Assembly: GCA_021108215.1 (NCBI GenBank)
Contig: JAIORK010000033.1
Span: 1 to 35,414, forward strand
Direction: 5' to 3'
DNA: 35,414 nucleotides
Source of the DNA: a bacterium
GTDB lineage: Bacteria; Oederibacteriota; JAAXVQ01; JAUVAV01
Position 1 is the stretch's first letter. Every line of letters starts with the position of its first letter. The notes under the pieces were generated by a model, which was given only the letters and a program-made list of their open reading frames with translations, was not told where the DNA came from and did no database searches. Below, piece by piece: positions 14,865 to 24,495 of this stretch. The translations under genes were made by a program, and so were the position numbers.

Positions 14865-17672
14865 CTACGCTTTCTTTGCAGCCTCCGGCGGTTGCAGTAC
14901 AACCACCACCTCATGACAGCGATCGCATAATCCGGGATGGTCTTCATGCTTGCCGACAGAGGGCAGCATTCTCCAGCAGCGATCGCATTTCTTATTGGTG
15001 GAGGGTTCCACCCGAATCATCATTTCCGGCCCGGCGGACCCTGCCTCTTCCAACTCAACAGTTGAAACCACAAAAAGTGATTCCAACAAGTCCCGATGCG
15101 CAGCCAGCCATGATCTTTTTTCACCCCGTACCCGGATGCACACCGATGCCTCATAGGAATGCCGGATTTTTTTCCGATTCCGGGCCTCCTCCAGTTGTTT
15201 GGTGACATCAAAACGTATCTCCAGCAATTGTTTCCAAGCGGTCCCCAGTGCCTCATCCTTCCAGTCGCGGGGGGTTGGCAGCCAGGATGCCAGGTGAACC
15301 GAAGGTACTATCTCTTTTTCCGTCAGGAGTCCCTGGGCCTGCATAACCTGCCAGGCCTCCTCCGCGGTATGCATCAGAACCGGCGCAATGACCCGGACAA
15401 GATAATGCAAAAGATGCCATAGCGTGGTCTGCGCACTCCGCCGTGAATGCGAGTCGGCACCGTCGGCATAAAGCCGGTCTTTTAAAATATCAAAGTAAAA
15501 GGAGGACAAATCATTGGCACAAAAATTCTGCAACACCTGGTAAAAACGGTAATATTCATAAGCATCACAAGCCTCAGTACATGCTTCATTGAAAACATGA
15601 ATCCGGTGCAGCATCAAACGGTCAATCTCCAGTTGTTCCTTTTTTTTCACCGCCATATCCGGCGTAAAATCTTTTAAATTGCCCAGTAAAAACCGGAGAG
15701 AATTACGAACCCGACGATACGTATCCACCGTCCGCTTTAAGATTTCTTCAGAAAAACGAACATCATTCTGAATGTTTTCCGACGATACCCAAAGGCGGAC
15801 GATATCAGCACCACCGTGACGTGCAATCGCCTCATCCGCGGTAATAAAATTACCCAGTGATTTCGACATTTTCCTGCCATCGCCGTCGACAACATATCCA
15901 TGGGTCAATACATTTTTATAGGGTGCTTTGCCTGTGGTGGCTGCCGCAGTCAAAAGCGATACCTGAAACCAACCGCGGTGTTGATCCGAGCCTTCCAAAT
16001 ACAAATCTGCCGGAAATTTGAGTTCCTTGCGATTTTCCAATACCGCCGCATGGCTCACACCTGAATCAAACCAGACATCCAAAATATCAGTTTCCTGGCG
16101 AAAGGCATTGCCTCCACAATGAGGACAGGTCGTTCCCTCAGGAAGGATCTCCTCCGGCTTTTTCAAAAACCAGGCATCTGCGGTCTCTTTGGCAAATAAT
16201 TGCTCCACCGCATGAAAGACCTCCTTCACAAGCAATGGTTTGGCACAGGCCTCACAATAAAAAACCGGCAAGGGAACACCCCAAGCCCGCTGTCTGGAAA
16301 GACACCAGTCGGGCCGCTGCGCGACCATCGCGCTTATCCGGTTTTTAGAAACTTCCGGTATCCATTTGACATCCTCTTCAATTTTATCCAGCACCTGTTG
16401 CCTAAAACCGTCCTTATCAACATTCATAAACCACTGCTCGGTTGCCCGAAAAATAATCGGTGTGCGATGCCGCCAACAATGGGGATAGGCGTGAGAAATT
16501 TCTTCCGCATGCATTAAGGCCTGCTTTTCCTTGAGCAGATCAATAATTTTTCCATTTGCCTTAAAAACAAACTCCCCCTCCATTTCAGGAAACTCCGCTG
16601 TAAAACATCCATTGGGACCCACCGGATTGAATATTTCCAATTTGTTTTCCAACCCGACAACATAATCATCCTGACCATGCCCGGGTGCGGTATGCACACA
16701 TCCGGTACCCGCCTCCAAAGTCACATGAGATCCTGAAATGAGAGGTACCTCCCTGGACAAAAACGGATGTGTAAGCAAATGTCCGACCAGGGACTCCCCG
16801 GGAAATTCCGCTTCCAGCACATAGGGTTTTTTCATTTTTTCCCAGTTGGCATGAATCAACTCTTTGGCCAGAATATAGTGATCGCCTTCCGATTCAATCA
16901 ACGCATAGGTCAATTCAGGATGAATTGCCACTGCCCGATTGGCAGGCAATGTCCAGGGTGTGGTTGTCCAAATAGGCACAAAAACCCGGCCGGCCGGCTT
17001 TGCTCCCCAGGTTTCCGGCCATGCACCGGCCCACTCAAAACGTACTGTCACCGAAGGGCTGGTATGATCTGAATATTCCACTTCCGCCTCAGCCAGTGCA
17101 CTTCGGCACTGGGTACACCAGTAAACCGGTTTTAGACCACGATAAATAAATCCCTTGAGAGCCAACTCCCCAAACATCTTGACAATCGATGCCTGATAAA
17201 GAGGATGCATGGTTAAATACGGATTGTCCCAGTCCCCGAAACCGCCCAAACGTTTGAACTGACGTCGTTGGTGATTCACAAATTTCTCTGCATAAGCGCG
17301 GCACTCGCTCCTCACACGGTTGCGGTCAGCCGCCTCGTCTTGGGTGAGCTTTTCCACCACCTTGTGTTCAATCGGCATCCCGTGACAATCCCATCCGGGA
17401 ACATAAGGCACATCAAAACCGCGCATACTCTTGTACTTTATGATAAGGTCCTTGGAAATTTTATTAAAGGCTGTGCCGATATGCACGTCCCCGTTGGCAT
17501 AGGGCGGCCCATCATGCAAAATAAATTTCGGCCTGCCGCGGCTGTGCCTACGAAGCAGGCTGTAAATATCCATTTCCTCCCACTTGGCTTGCATGGCAGG
17601 CTCTTTGTCATTAAGGCCTGCCTTCATGGGAAATTCCGTTTCCGGAAGATTCATCGTATCGCGATAGTCCAT
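14865..17672 (-). CDS. ileS: Isoleucyl-tRNA synthetase
   Basis: IleRS charges tRNA-Ile. Class I signatures are PPYANGDVHIGT (HIGH box) and GRKMSKSLGNF (KMSKS box). The editing domain is present in the middle (TTTPWTLPANRAVAI). The C-terminus has the zinc-finger CDRCWRMLPSVG...CDRCHEV. About 935 residues is the standard bacterial length. The ATG at 17672 is preferred because GGAG lies 6 bases upstream; the ATG four codons earlier (17684) has no visible ribosome binding site. A near-consensus promoter lies just upstream, making ileS the first gene of the ileS-lspA-lgt-spoIID-like-rluD operon. Confidence 0.97.
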   Translation of the reverse strand: MDYRDTMNLPETEFPMKAGLNDKEPAMQAKWEEMDIYSLLRRHSRGRPKFILHDGPPYANGDVHIGTAFNKISKDLIIKYKSMRGFDVPYVPGWDCHGMPIEHKVVEKLTQDEAADRNRVRSECRAYAEKFVNHQRRQFKRLGGFGDWDNPYLTMHPLYQASIVKMFGELALKGFIYRGLKPVYWCTQCRSALAEAEVEYSDHTSPSVTVRFEWAGAWPETWGAKPAGRVFVPIWTTTPWTLPANRAVAIHPELTYALIESEGDHYILAKELIHANWEKMKKPYVLEAEFPGESLVGHLLTHPFLSREVPLISGSHVTLEAGTGCVHTAPGHGQDDYVVGLENKLEIFNPVGPNGCFTAEFPEMEGEFVFKANGKIIDLLKEKQALMHAEEISHAYPHCWRHRTPIIFRATEQWFMNVDKDGFRQQVLDKIEEDVKWIPEVSKNRISAMVAQRPDWCLSRQRAWGVPLPVFYCEACAKPLLVKEVFHAVEQLFAKETADAWFLKKPEEILPEGTTCPHCGGNAFRQETDILDVWFDSGVSHAAVLENRKELKFPADLYLEGSDQHRGWFQVSLLTAAATTGKAPYKNVLTHGYVVDGDGRKMSKSLGNFITADEAIARHGGADIVRLWVSSENIQNDVRFSEEILKRTVDTYRRVRNSLRFLLGNLKDFTPDMAVKKKEQLEIDRLMLHRIHVFNEACTEACDAYEYYRFYQVLQNFCANDLSSFYFDILKDRLYADGADSHSRRSAQTTLWHLLHYLVRVIAPVLMHTAEEAWQVMQAQGLLTEKEIVPSVHLASWLPTPRDWKDEALGTAWKQLLEIRFDVTKQLEEARNRKKIRHSYEASVCIRVRGEKRSWLAAHRDLLESLFVVSTVELEEAGSAGPEMMIRVEPSTNKKCDRCWRMLPSVGKHEDHPGLCDRCHEVVVVLQPPEAAKKA

Positions 17673-17709
17673 TGAACGCTCCATTGGTAGAAATGATTAG
17701 ATTTTGCCT

Positions 17710-17738
17710 ATAGTATCACCGGACAACCTGCCTGTCAA
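17710..17738 (-). promoter_or_regulatory. Near-consensus sigma-70-type promoter for ileS operon
   Basis: On the minus strand TTGACA (17733-17738) and TACTAT (17710-17715) are separated by exactly 17 bases. The predicted leader to the ileS ATG is only about 30 bases, so there is no room for a T-box. Confidence 0.85.
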
Positions 17739-17784
17739 CGCATGCCGTCAGACCGCATATGAAATCCCCTGTTTTTCCGGCGCA

Positions 17785-19197
17785 TCACTTATGCTCTGAA
17801 AACGCAGAATTGTTTTTTCGCCTGAAAATAACAAATCCTTGCTTTTGAAGACTTTTTTCATACTGAGAATCATTGGCCATGTCCCGGTAGTGTGCATCGC
17901 GGGACTCCTTTGTCATGGGAAAGGGGTTGCCTTCCAGATCCCAGATGACGGTCTGTGCTTCTCGAGTCATTTCGGGCAGGACCTGAAGTTTGGGGCAATA
18001 CTTGAGATGAGGAACCAAATTTCCCTGTGCTGCGACAACTTGATTACAGTCAATTTGCCGGACAATCGCGCTGCCCGTACGATGCCGCGCAACCACTTTG
18101 TCAGGTTTATATATATGTAGATTAAACACCACCAAACCGGCTGTCAGAACGGCCATCATAATAGGGCGAATTTGTACAGGTGTCCACGTCTGAAAAGTTC
18201 TAATTCCAAAAATCAGCGCAAAAAACACAAAAGGAATAACCGGTGCGGCATAATAAAGCATGAGATTCGATTGCAATGGGTTGGCACTGCTCAGGTTGAT
18301 CAAAAGCGGTGCCGCCGCGAATAATCCCCACAAATGCAAAAACGGTATCCCAAACAAAGGCAGAAACATACGTAGCAGACTTGATATATTGAACACAATC
18401 CTTTTGCCTGAGTGCCAGCTATCAAAAAATGAATATCCCATTATATTCCAGCCGCGATTGTCAAACATACTAATCACCAGCAGCGCCATAACAAACCAAA
18501 TTACGGTGATTGCCATGACCCATGCCCCTGTCTTGCGATGTTTTTTTTCAATCATTGCAATCATGCCAAAAAAGAAGAGATAAATTGGCACATCTTCTTT
18601 GCACATCAATGCCAACACAAAATAAACCCAAAACCATCGGCGCTGCTGAAGAAAATGCATGAGCATCATCAAAATGATAAAAGGCATGAACATCTCAACA
18701 TGAAATTCATATAAAAGGCCGTGTACCACATGCCATTGATTAAAATAAATCAGCACCATCCAAAATCCCATTTCCGGGCTTTTGAGTATGTCTCGGGCAA
18801 TCCGCCACAACGGCCATGCCGCCGCAACCACAGCCAAAGACTGGAGGACCAATAAAAATGCTGCGTTTTTGAACACGCCATATATCGGAACCAGCAAAAT
18901 CAGCAATGGACTGAAATGTTCTTTAAAAAAAGAAGCCTTCCAAAAAGCGACATACAACCATTTGCCCTGCCAGGTGGCATGCAGGGCATACTGAAAAACC
19001 GAAAAATCATGCGCGTTGATGTTGAAGGAATAATATTGGGCGAATTTCAGCCATAAGTAGAATAGGAAATAGAGACCTGCCAAGATGCTGGTAAAAACAC
19101 CCCATGGGATGGCGATATTATTTTTTTTGACAATTCGATGTCCCCAGAAAAGTGCGGCCGCGCCCAATCCAATTAAAATGACACGATAAATAAGCAT
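17785..19197 (-). CDS. DUF2079 multi-pass membrane protein
   Basis: This 470-residue protein has about ten hydrophobic segments and matches the DUF2079 pattern: an acidic-aromatic motif after the second helix (HDFSVFQYALHATWQGKWL), FFKEHFSPLLILLVPIY and CKEDVPIYL in a later loop. DUF2079 proteins resemble GT-C glycosyltransferase-fold membrane proteins, but no substrate is established. A short hydrophilic domain (about 370-460) follows the last helix. AAGGA precedes the ATG. It follows the 19215-19931 gene by 17 bases and is probably co-transcribed. Confidence 0.8.
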   Translation of the reverse strand: MLIYRVILIGLGAAALFWGHRIVKKNNIAIPWGVFTSILAGLYFLFYLWLKFAQYYSFNINAHDFSVFQYALHATWQGKWLYVAFWKASFFKEHFSPLLILLVPIYGVFKNAAFLLVLQSLAVVAAAWPLWRIARDILKSPEMGFWMVLIYFNQWHVVHGLLYEFHVEMFMPFIILMMLMHFLQQRRWFWVYFVLALMCKEDVPIYLFFFGMIAMIEKKHRKTGAWVMAITVIWFVMALLVISMFDNRGWNIMGYSFFDSWHSGKRIVFNISSLLRMFLPLFGIPFLHLWGLFAAAPLLINLSSANPLQSNLMLYYAAPVIPFVFFALIFGIRTFQTWTPVQIRPIMMAVLTAGLVVFNLHIYKPDKVVARHRTGSAIVRQIDCNQVVAAQGNLVPHLKYCPKLQVLPEMTREAQTVIWDLEGNPFPMTKESRDAHYRDMANDSQYEKSLQKQGFVIFRRKNNSAFSEHK

Positions 19198-19214
19198 GAT
19201 TGCGCATCCTTGAT

Positions 19215-19931
19215 TTATTTGCGACGACGCACAGTCAAACCGGAGGTCGTGACAAAAATATCAAACCGCTCGCCGGGCCGGGCCGGACGGGAAACGGCAT
19301 TACCATAAACCGCATCAACCAAAGGAAAACTTTTTCCATAGTGCGAGAGAAATCCCCAAATAATATCCGTCCCATTGGCAAGGGCATAGGCGCGATGTGG
19401 TTTTTGATTTTCATCCTTTGCGCGGATATACGTCCCTTTGATTTGATTGAATCGGTAACCCGTATGCAATCCCAGCAAATTGACATTGGGATGCCATTTC
19501 AATATATGGGCACTGATCTCCCATTGATCGCCGTACAGACTAAATGTTTGCGATTTTCCAATCCGGCCTTTCTCTATCTTGGTCAGACTCACGACCATAA
19601 ACTGCTCCTGCGAATTCCAGGCCAGACATTCCACAATGCCCACCTGATCAGCCCGGGTAAAGGCAACATATGTTTTAACTGTCATGCCGCCGAGAATGCC
19701 CGTGGTGCCGATAAAAACCAATAACAGCGCACCCAAGAGCAACATGCTTTTCCGACCCGGTGCCAAGCGTATTTTTCGTGCCGTTAAATTTTTTTTCCGG
19801 AAAAAATAACGATAAAAATCAGTCAGCGTACGGGCCGCCAGGACCAATGCCGCCAACAGTATCACACTCCCTACAAAAATAAGGCCATTGCCCGCTTTTA
19901 ACATCCCCAGTAGATCAAAGTCCAATTGCAT
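19215..19931 (-). CDS. Two-helix membrane protein, unknown function
   Basis: This 238-residue protein has two transmembrane helices (about 14-33 and 62-84) and then a ~150-residue soluble domain, probably periplasmic. The soluble part contains SLYGDQWEISAHILKW and LLGLHTGYRFNQIKGTY, resembling a family often labelled 'multidrug transporter' or 'cation/multidrug efflux pump' in databases; nothing in it looks like a transporter. AGGCGG lies 7 bases before the ATG. It sits between hisS and the DUF2079 gene. Function is unknown. Confidence 0.7.
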   Translation of the reverse strand: MQLDFDLLGMLKAGNGLIFVGSVILLAALVLAARTLTDFYRYFFRKKNLTARKIRLAPGRKSMLLLGALLLVFIGTTGILGGMTVKTYVAFTRADQVGIVECLAWNSQEQFMVVSLTKIEKGRIGKSQTFSLYGDQWEISAHILKWHPNVNLLGLHTGYRFNQIKGTYIRAKDENQKPHRAYALANGTDIIWGFLSHYGKSFPLVDAVYGNAVSRPARPGERFDIFVTTSGLTVRRRK

Positions 19932-19993
19932 GCATTAACCGCCTATCTACCGTCCAACTACCGAAAAACGATATTTCAAATCTTGACAATCCG

Positions 19994-21277
19994 TCACGCA
20001 CTCGTTTGCAGCAGAGACGGTAATGCTTCCCACGTTTTAATAAACTGTTCTCCGGTTTGCATGTTTTTTACTTCAACCGACTCCGAATCGGTCGTGGATA
20101 CCATCAATGCAAACCGCGCTCGCGCTCGATCCGCTTTTTTAAACAGCGCCTTCATACTGCGCGCTTCATGCTCGAATCCGACTTTGCACCCGGCACGACG
20201 CAGAGCGAGAACCCTCAAAAAAATTTTCTCCAAATCATTTCCCGGCGAAACAACAAAAAAATCCAAGCCCGTTTTCTCCCAAGTATCCGCCGGTACTAAT
20301 GCCAACAAACGCTCCACACCGAGGGACCAACCTATGGCCGACGTCTTTGGCCCGCCCAATTCCCGGACCAATCCATCGTACCGCCCACCCGCTGCAACCG
20401 CATTTTGTGCGCCCAAATCGCTCGACACCACTTCAAAAACGGTTTTGGTGTAATAATCCAGTCCGCGCATCAAACGCGGTTCCAACGAAAAACGGATACC
20501 GGCCTTCTCAAGCAGACGCAAAACCGAACCTTGATGTGTCCTGCAATCCTCACACAATGCTTCCTGAATTGAAGGCGCCGATCGCATTGCCGCGCGGCAG
20601 TGCTCTTTTTTACAATCAAAAAGTCGCAAAGGATTTTTAGCGACCCGAGTCTTACAGTCTTCACACATATCTGATAATCTATCCTGACTATGTTTTCGTA
20701 ATTTTTCAATATACGCCGGTCGGCAAACCGGGCAACCCACTGCGTTAATTTGAAACGTCAGGGTATGCAGTCCAGTCTGAGACAACAACGCTTGCAAAAG
20801 AACAATTGCTTCACCATCCGCGAGGGGTGATTCAGACCCCAACAACTCGATCCCAATTTGAGAAAATTGACGATAACGCCCCTTTTGGGGACGTTCATAA
20901 CGGAACATGGAACCTATATAGTAATACCGCTGCATCCCGGGATTTTTTTTATGAATTTCGTGCTCCACATAGGCCCGCACAACCGATGCGGTCGCCTCGG
21001 GTCTTAAAACCATCTTTTTTTCCCGCTCACCGGCCGCCGCTTCATCTTGATCTTTGGCAGGAACATAAAACATTTCTTTATTAACAATATCCGTCCCCTG
21101 ACCAACGCCGCGCTCAAAAAGCACAGTGTGCTCCACGACCGGTGTTTTTATTTCGCCAAAATAAAACCTTCCGAACAATTGGCGCGCCAATGTTTCCAGC
21201 CGGAATATTTTCTCCGCTTCTTCGGGAAAAACATCTTTCATCCCTTTGACACTTTTAAAATAATAATTTTCCAACAT
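19994..21277 (-). CDS. hisS: Histidyl-tRNA synthetase
   Basis: HisRS charges tRNA-His. Class II motifs are visible: motif 2 MFRYERPQKGRYRQF, HisA signature RGLDYYTKTVFEV with AAGGRYDGL, and motif 3 GWSLGVERLL. The 427-residue length is typical. The insertion domain has eight cysteines in four pairs (182/185, 205/208, 222/227, 242/245), including LRLFDCKKEHC and LCEDCRTH, a likely zinc-binding form known from other bacterial HisRS proteins. It starts 3 bases after the stop of the periplasmic-binding lipoprotein gene, so it is the last gene of the envelope operon, an unexpected companion. Confidence 0.96.
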   Translation of the reverse strand: MLENYYFKSVKGMKDVFPEEAEKIFRLETLARQLFGRFYFGEIKTPVVEHTVLFERGVGQGTDIVNKEMFYVPAKDQDEAAAGEREKKMVLRPEATASVVRAYVEHEIHKKNPGMQRYYYIGSMFRYERPQKGRYRQFSQIGIELLGSESPLADGEAIVLLQALLSQTGLHTLTFQINAVGCPVCRPAYIEKLRKHSQDRLSDMCEDCKTRVAKNPLRLFDCKKEHCRAAMRSAPSIQEALCEDCRTHQGSVLRLLEKAGIRFSLEPRLMRGLDYYTKTVFEVVSSDLGAQNAVAAGGRYDGLVRELGGPKTSAIGWSLGVERLLALVPADTWEKTGLDFFVVSPGNDLEKIFLRVLALRRAGCKVGFEHEARSMKALFKKADRARARFALMVSTTDSESVEVKNMQTGEQFIKTWEALPSLLQTSA

Positions 21278-21280
21278 AAT

Positions 21281-23566
21281 TCAACGGACCTGCTTTAATT
21301 TTTTGTTTTTAATTTTTAAAAAAATGGGTTCGCGGCGAATTTCCCCATCAGGAGAAATCCTAATCCTGCCGGTCATGCCTGAAAAAATTTTTACAGCTGC
21401 CAGCACCCTCTGAAAATCTTCCTGATTGGCATTGGGCCGGACGATTTGTTTCAAAACATGGCTGATTAAAAAAAGCGCGTCATAGGCTTGAACCGCCAGC
21501 ACGGTCGGCTGGACTTTGTAAAGATTCTCATAGCGCATTACAAATTCTTGATTACGTTTGGACGGCGCATCCGGCCAATAACCAGTGGCAAGCACAGCGC
21601 CATCAGTCTCTCTGCCCGCCTGCCGAAAAAACTTCCGCGAAAGCCAGGCATCGGATCCGAAAACCGCAGCCTTCAGATCGTAAAAAGCCAGTTGCGATGC
21701 AACCAGCACCGCATCCCGGGCAGATACCGGCAAATAAATTGCTTCCATATCCTTAACATTTTTATCCGGCGGAATGCTCTTGATCCAGGTTTCCTTAAAA
21801 CTTTTTTTGACCGCACCGCTGGCGGCATGCACCAACCGGGCTTTCACGGTATACCGAATTGGCAGTGGTTCTCCCGGTAAGTGAACTGTCTCTTCCCCGA
21901 CTTGCCGGATGCTGCCGACAATGAGATAGTCCGCATTGAGGGCTTCGCCAATTTTCCGCCATTCATATTTTCCCAGACCCAGGGTGGACAAACCAATGGA
22001 TTTTATCCCCTTAAATGTTTTCGCCTGGGTTAAAACCTCAACTCCGTTACGCGGTGCCAATGCATAAGATATTTTTTCAGTGAACAATTTCCCCAATCCT
22101 TCGCGAACTGTCCGGTCCCCTTCCTCGGCAAAGCGAATAATCGCGACCCGCTTTTCCGGCAAAACCACCGGGGTCGCCGGGGGCGTGGGATCAATGACTT
22201 TAGGAACCAAATACTGCTGAGAGGTATAGCTGATTTTTTCGACAATCCGTTCCATCTGTTTCCGTTCACGTACAATCAAATCTTTCAAATAACCGGGATC
22301 CACACCACCCAATGCCATCATTTGTGTTTTAAAATCCGTCGCACCGCGGGAATATTCCAACCGAGCCACAATTTCGCCACCCAACGCTTTGACCTTTTCG
22401 GAAAACGCCTCTGCCAAAGAACGGTCATACGCCGCCTCGCCATTGAGAATCCCTATTTTTTGAAGATTCTTTCTCAGCACAACATACTCCGCCATGGCTT
22501 CACCCTGATCCTGATTGGTTAACATATAGCGGAACAAAAAAGGTGAGTGGGCGGCCAGTCCGGGCTCAGCTGCGGAGGTGGTTAATACCGTCACTTTTTT
22601 ACGCTTGAGTTCCGGAACGAGGGCTTTCACCGACTCTGATAATGCCGGCCCAATAATCGCAATAACTTTCTCCGTCTCCGCCAAACGTTTGAAACCCGCC
22701 ACAGCGCCGGCGGTGGTTCCCGCTGTATCCACCACGGCGAGTTTCAAATAATCATTTTCATCACGGAATCGATTAATTTCATCCAGCGCCAGTTCCAGAC
22801 CATTTTGAATGGTTTTACCATAAGGAGCATAGGACCCGCTCAAGGGTAATAAACATCCAATCCGTGTACGGTTTACCGGAACAATCCGGACCGCTTTTTC
22901 CATGAGTTCGCGCGCGACGTCAACAAACGCACTCAGCGGATACTGCTTAAGAAATTGTTCGAAAAATTTTATTGCCTGGTCCGGATTTCCAAAATCGAGA
23001 TTCCGTTTACCAATCACAAACAGCGCCTGTTCAGCCCATGGCGTTTTCTGATACGTAACCCGTACTCGGGCTAATTCCGAAAGACTCAATTCGTCATTGA
23101 TGATTTTGTGCACCAATTGATTTGCCGCAGTTTGCATGGCGGTTTGTTGGGGATAATTTTTCTCCAGCTTAGCCAAAAATGCCAAGGCAGCAAGATTTCG
23201 TTTCAGCTTCACTTGCGCTCGGGCAGTCATAATGCCGGCTGCCGGCGCCCAGCTTGAGTTGGGATATTTTTTCAAAACAGCTGAAAATTGCTTTTGTGCC
23301 TGATTCCATTGCAGGCGATTAAAGGCGTCCTGCGCAATCCAAAATTTAGCCTGATCAACGCCGGGCGAATAAGGGCTTGCTGAAATTTGTGCGCGATAGG
23401 ATTCCAATTCCTGTTTCTCAACCGGAATATAAGGATAGCGTAAAATTGCGGTTGGTGTTTTCTCCAAATAACGGGGTGCACACCCATTATTCAAAAACAG
23501 AAAAACCGGAATCATTGAGAAAAAAAACAGTTTTAAAAACGGTTGACGCGCAAAAATGGCATTCAC
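21281..23566 (-). CDS. TPR/periplasmic-binding-protein lipoprotein with CsgG/FlgO-like insert
   Basis: This 761-residue protein starts with a signal peptide and Cys29 (LNNGC), a likely lipoprotein. Residues about 70-225 are TPR-like helices (FSAVLKKYPNSSWAPAA, IKFFEQFLKQYP). From about 233 a type 1 periplasmic-binding fold begins (IGCLLPLSGSYAPYGKTIQNG) and resumes at about 606 (MEAIYLPVSARDAVLVASQL) to the end. TPR plus this fold is the layout of LpoA-type penicillin-binding-protein activators. Between the two parts, residues about 471-600 (RVAIIRFAEEGDRTVREGLG, LNADYLIVGSIRQVG, ARLVHAASGAVKKSF) resemble the CsgG/FlgO family. The GTG start overlaps the OmpA-like stop by 4 bases (GTGA). Ligand unknown. 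Confidence 0.82.
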   Translation of the reverse strand: MNAIFARQPFLKLFFFSMIPVFLFLNNGCAPRYLEKTPTAILRYPYIPVEKQELESYRAQISASPYSPGVDQAKFWIAQDAFNRLQWNQAQKQFSAVLKKYPNSSWAPAAGIMTARAQVKLKRNLAALAFLAKLEKNYPQQTAMQTAANQLVHKIINDELSLSELARVRVTYQKTPWAEQALFVIGKRNLDFGNPDQAIKFFEQFLKQYPLSAFVDVARELMEKAVRIVPVNRTRIGCLLPLSGSYAPYGKTIQNGLELALDEINRFRDENDYLKLAVVDTAGTTAGAVAGFKRLAETEKVIAIIGPALSESVKALVPELKRKKVTVLTTSAAEPGLAAHSPFLFRYMLTNQDQGEAMAEYVVLRKNLQKIGILNGEAAYDRSLAEAFSEKVKALGGEIVARLEYSRGATDFKTQMMALGGVDPGYLKDLIVRERKQMERIVEKISYTSQQYLVPKVIDPTPPATPVVLPEKRVAIIRFAEEGDRTVREGLGKLFTEKISYALAPRNGVEVLTQAKTFKGIKSIGLSTLGLGKYEWRKIGEALNADYLIVGSIRQVGEETVHLPGEPLPIRYTVKARLVHAASGAVKKSFKETWIKSIPPDKNVKDMEAIYLPVSARDAVLVASQLAFYDLKAAVFGSDAWLSRKFFRQAGRETDGAVLATGYWPDAPSKRNQEFVMRYENLYKVQPTVLAVQAYDALFLISHVLKQIVRPNANQEDFQRVLAAVKIFSGMTGRIRISPDGEIRREPIFLKIKNKKLKQVR

Positions 23567-24495
23567 TGGACTTTTGGCGTCTCCGGCTTCTTTTCGAGAA
23601 TAATTTCCACGCGTCGATTTAATTGACGGCCTGTGGGAGTGTTGTTGGTCGCAATCGGCCGGGCACTGCCCAATCCAACAGCCATCATGCTGTCAAACGG
23701 AACACCTTGTTGCTGCAGATAATTCAAAACATTTTCAGCCCGGGCCTGCGAAAGCGTATTGTTGGTTAGGTCGCTGCCCGTGCTGTCTGTATGCCCTTCT
23801 ATTTTTACCTTATATTGAGTATAGTTTCTTACAAACCCAGACACCCCATCCAATGCTGATTTGGCACCTGCCCGTACCTTGGAGCTGCCGGTATCAAAAA
23901 GGACTTTCCCGGACAAACTAATGACCAGCCCTCGCGCCTCCATCGTAACATTCGCATTTTTTATCTTCTTGGCTTCTTCCATCATTTTCTGAAGTTCTTC
24001 GCGCTTTTTTCTTTCCGCTTCCGCTTGTTTTGCAGCAGCTTCAGCCTGCGCTTGTGCAAGCCGTTTGTCTTCCTCGGATTTTTTTATCTGGTCCTTGACA
24101 CGCTGGATTTCCGCATTTTTCACGGTCAATGTCTGCAGCATGGTCTGCTGTGTTATCAAGGCCTGCTGTGTGGTTTCATACTCTTGCTCTGTAATGCGAA
24201 CCCGCGCATGGGCTTCAGCAACCTCGGCATAGGCTTTGGCCTCAAAGGACAATTCCTCCACTGTGGCGATACTTTGATCCGCTGAAAAAGCGCCTTCCGC
24301 CTGTTCCAGGCGTCGTCTGGCTTCCTGATATTCGTCCGGTATCATAATATCCGCTTTGACTTCTTTAGCACTCGAAAGTGCAGAACGAGCATCAATCAGC
24401 GCCTGTGGCACAATTGTCGGCACAGTGGCACACCCCAGCATGGAAAGAATAAACACGGAGCTTAACAGCAACTGAATGGACTTTCTCTGCTTCAT
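23563..24495 (-). CDS. DUF4398/OmpA-domain outer-membrane lipoprotein
   Basis: This 310-residue lipoprotein (lipobox SMLGC, Cys22) has an N-terminal helical DUF4398-like region (about 30-100), a long Ala/Glu/Lys-rich coiled coil (about 105-180) and a C-terminal OmpA-family peptidoglycan-binding domain (about 190-303). The OmpA domain shows VLFDTGSSKVRAGAKSALD, IEGHTDSTGSDLTNNTLSQ and ATNNTPTGRQLNRRVEIIL, with the Asp/Arg residues that bind diaminopimelate. It probably links the outer membrane to peptidoglycan. It overlaps both neighbours by 4 bases, showing tight translational coupling in a three-lipoprotein unit. Confidence 0.9.
   Translation of the reverse strand: MKQRKSIQLLLSSVFILSMLGCATVPTIVPQALIDARSALSSAKEVKADIMIPDEYQEARRRLEQAEGAFSADQSIATVEELSFEAKAYAEVAEAHARVRITEQEYETTQQALITQQTMLQTLTVKNAEIQRVKDQIKKSEEDKRLAQAQAEAAAKQAEAERKKREELQKMMEEAKKIKNANVTMEARGLVISLSGKVLFDTGSSKVRAGAKSALDGVSGFVRNYTQYKVKIEGHTDSTGSDLTNNTLSQARAENVLNYLQQQGVPFDSMMAVGLGSARPIATNNTPTGRQLNRRVEIILEKKPETPKVQ

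Noticed and set aside
17673-17740. T-box riboswitch upstream of ileS
   Set aside because: A good promoter lies only about 40 bases from the start codon, leaving no room for a T-box leader.
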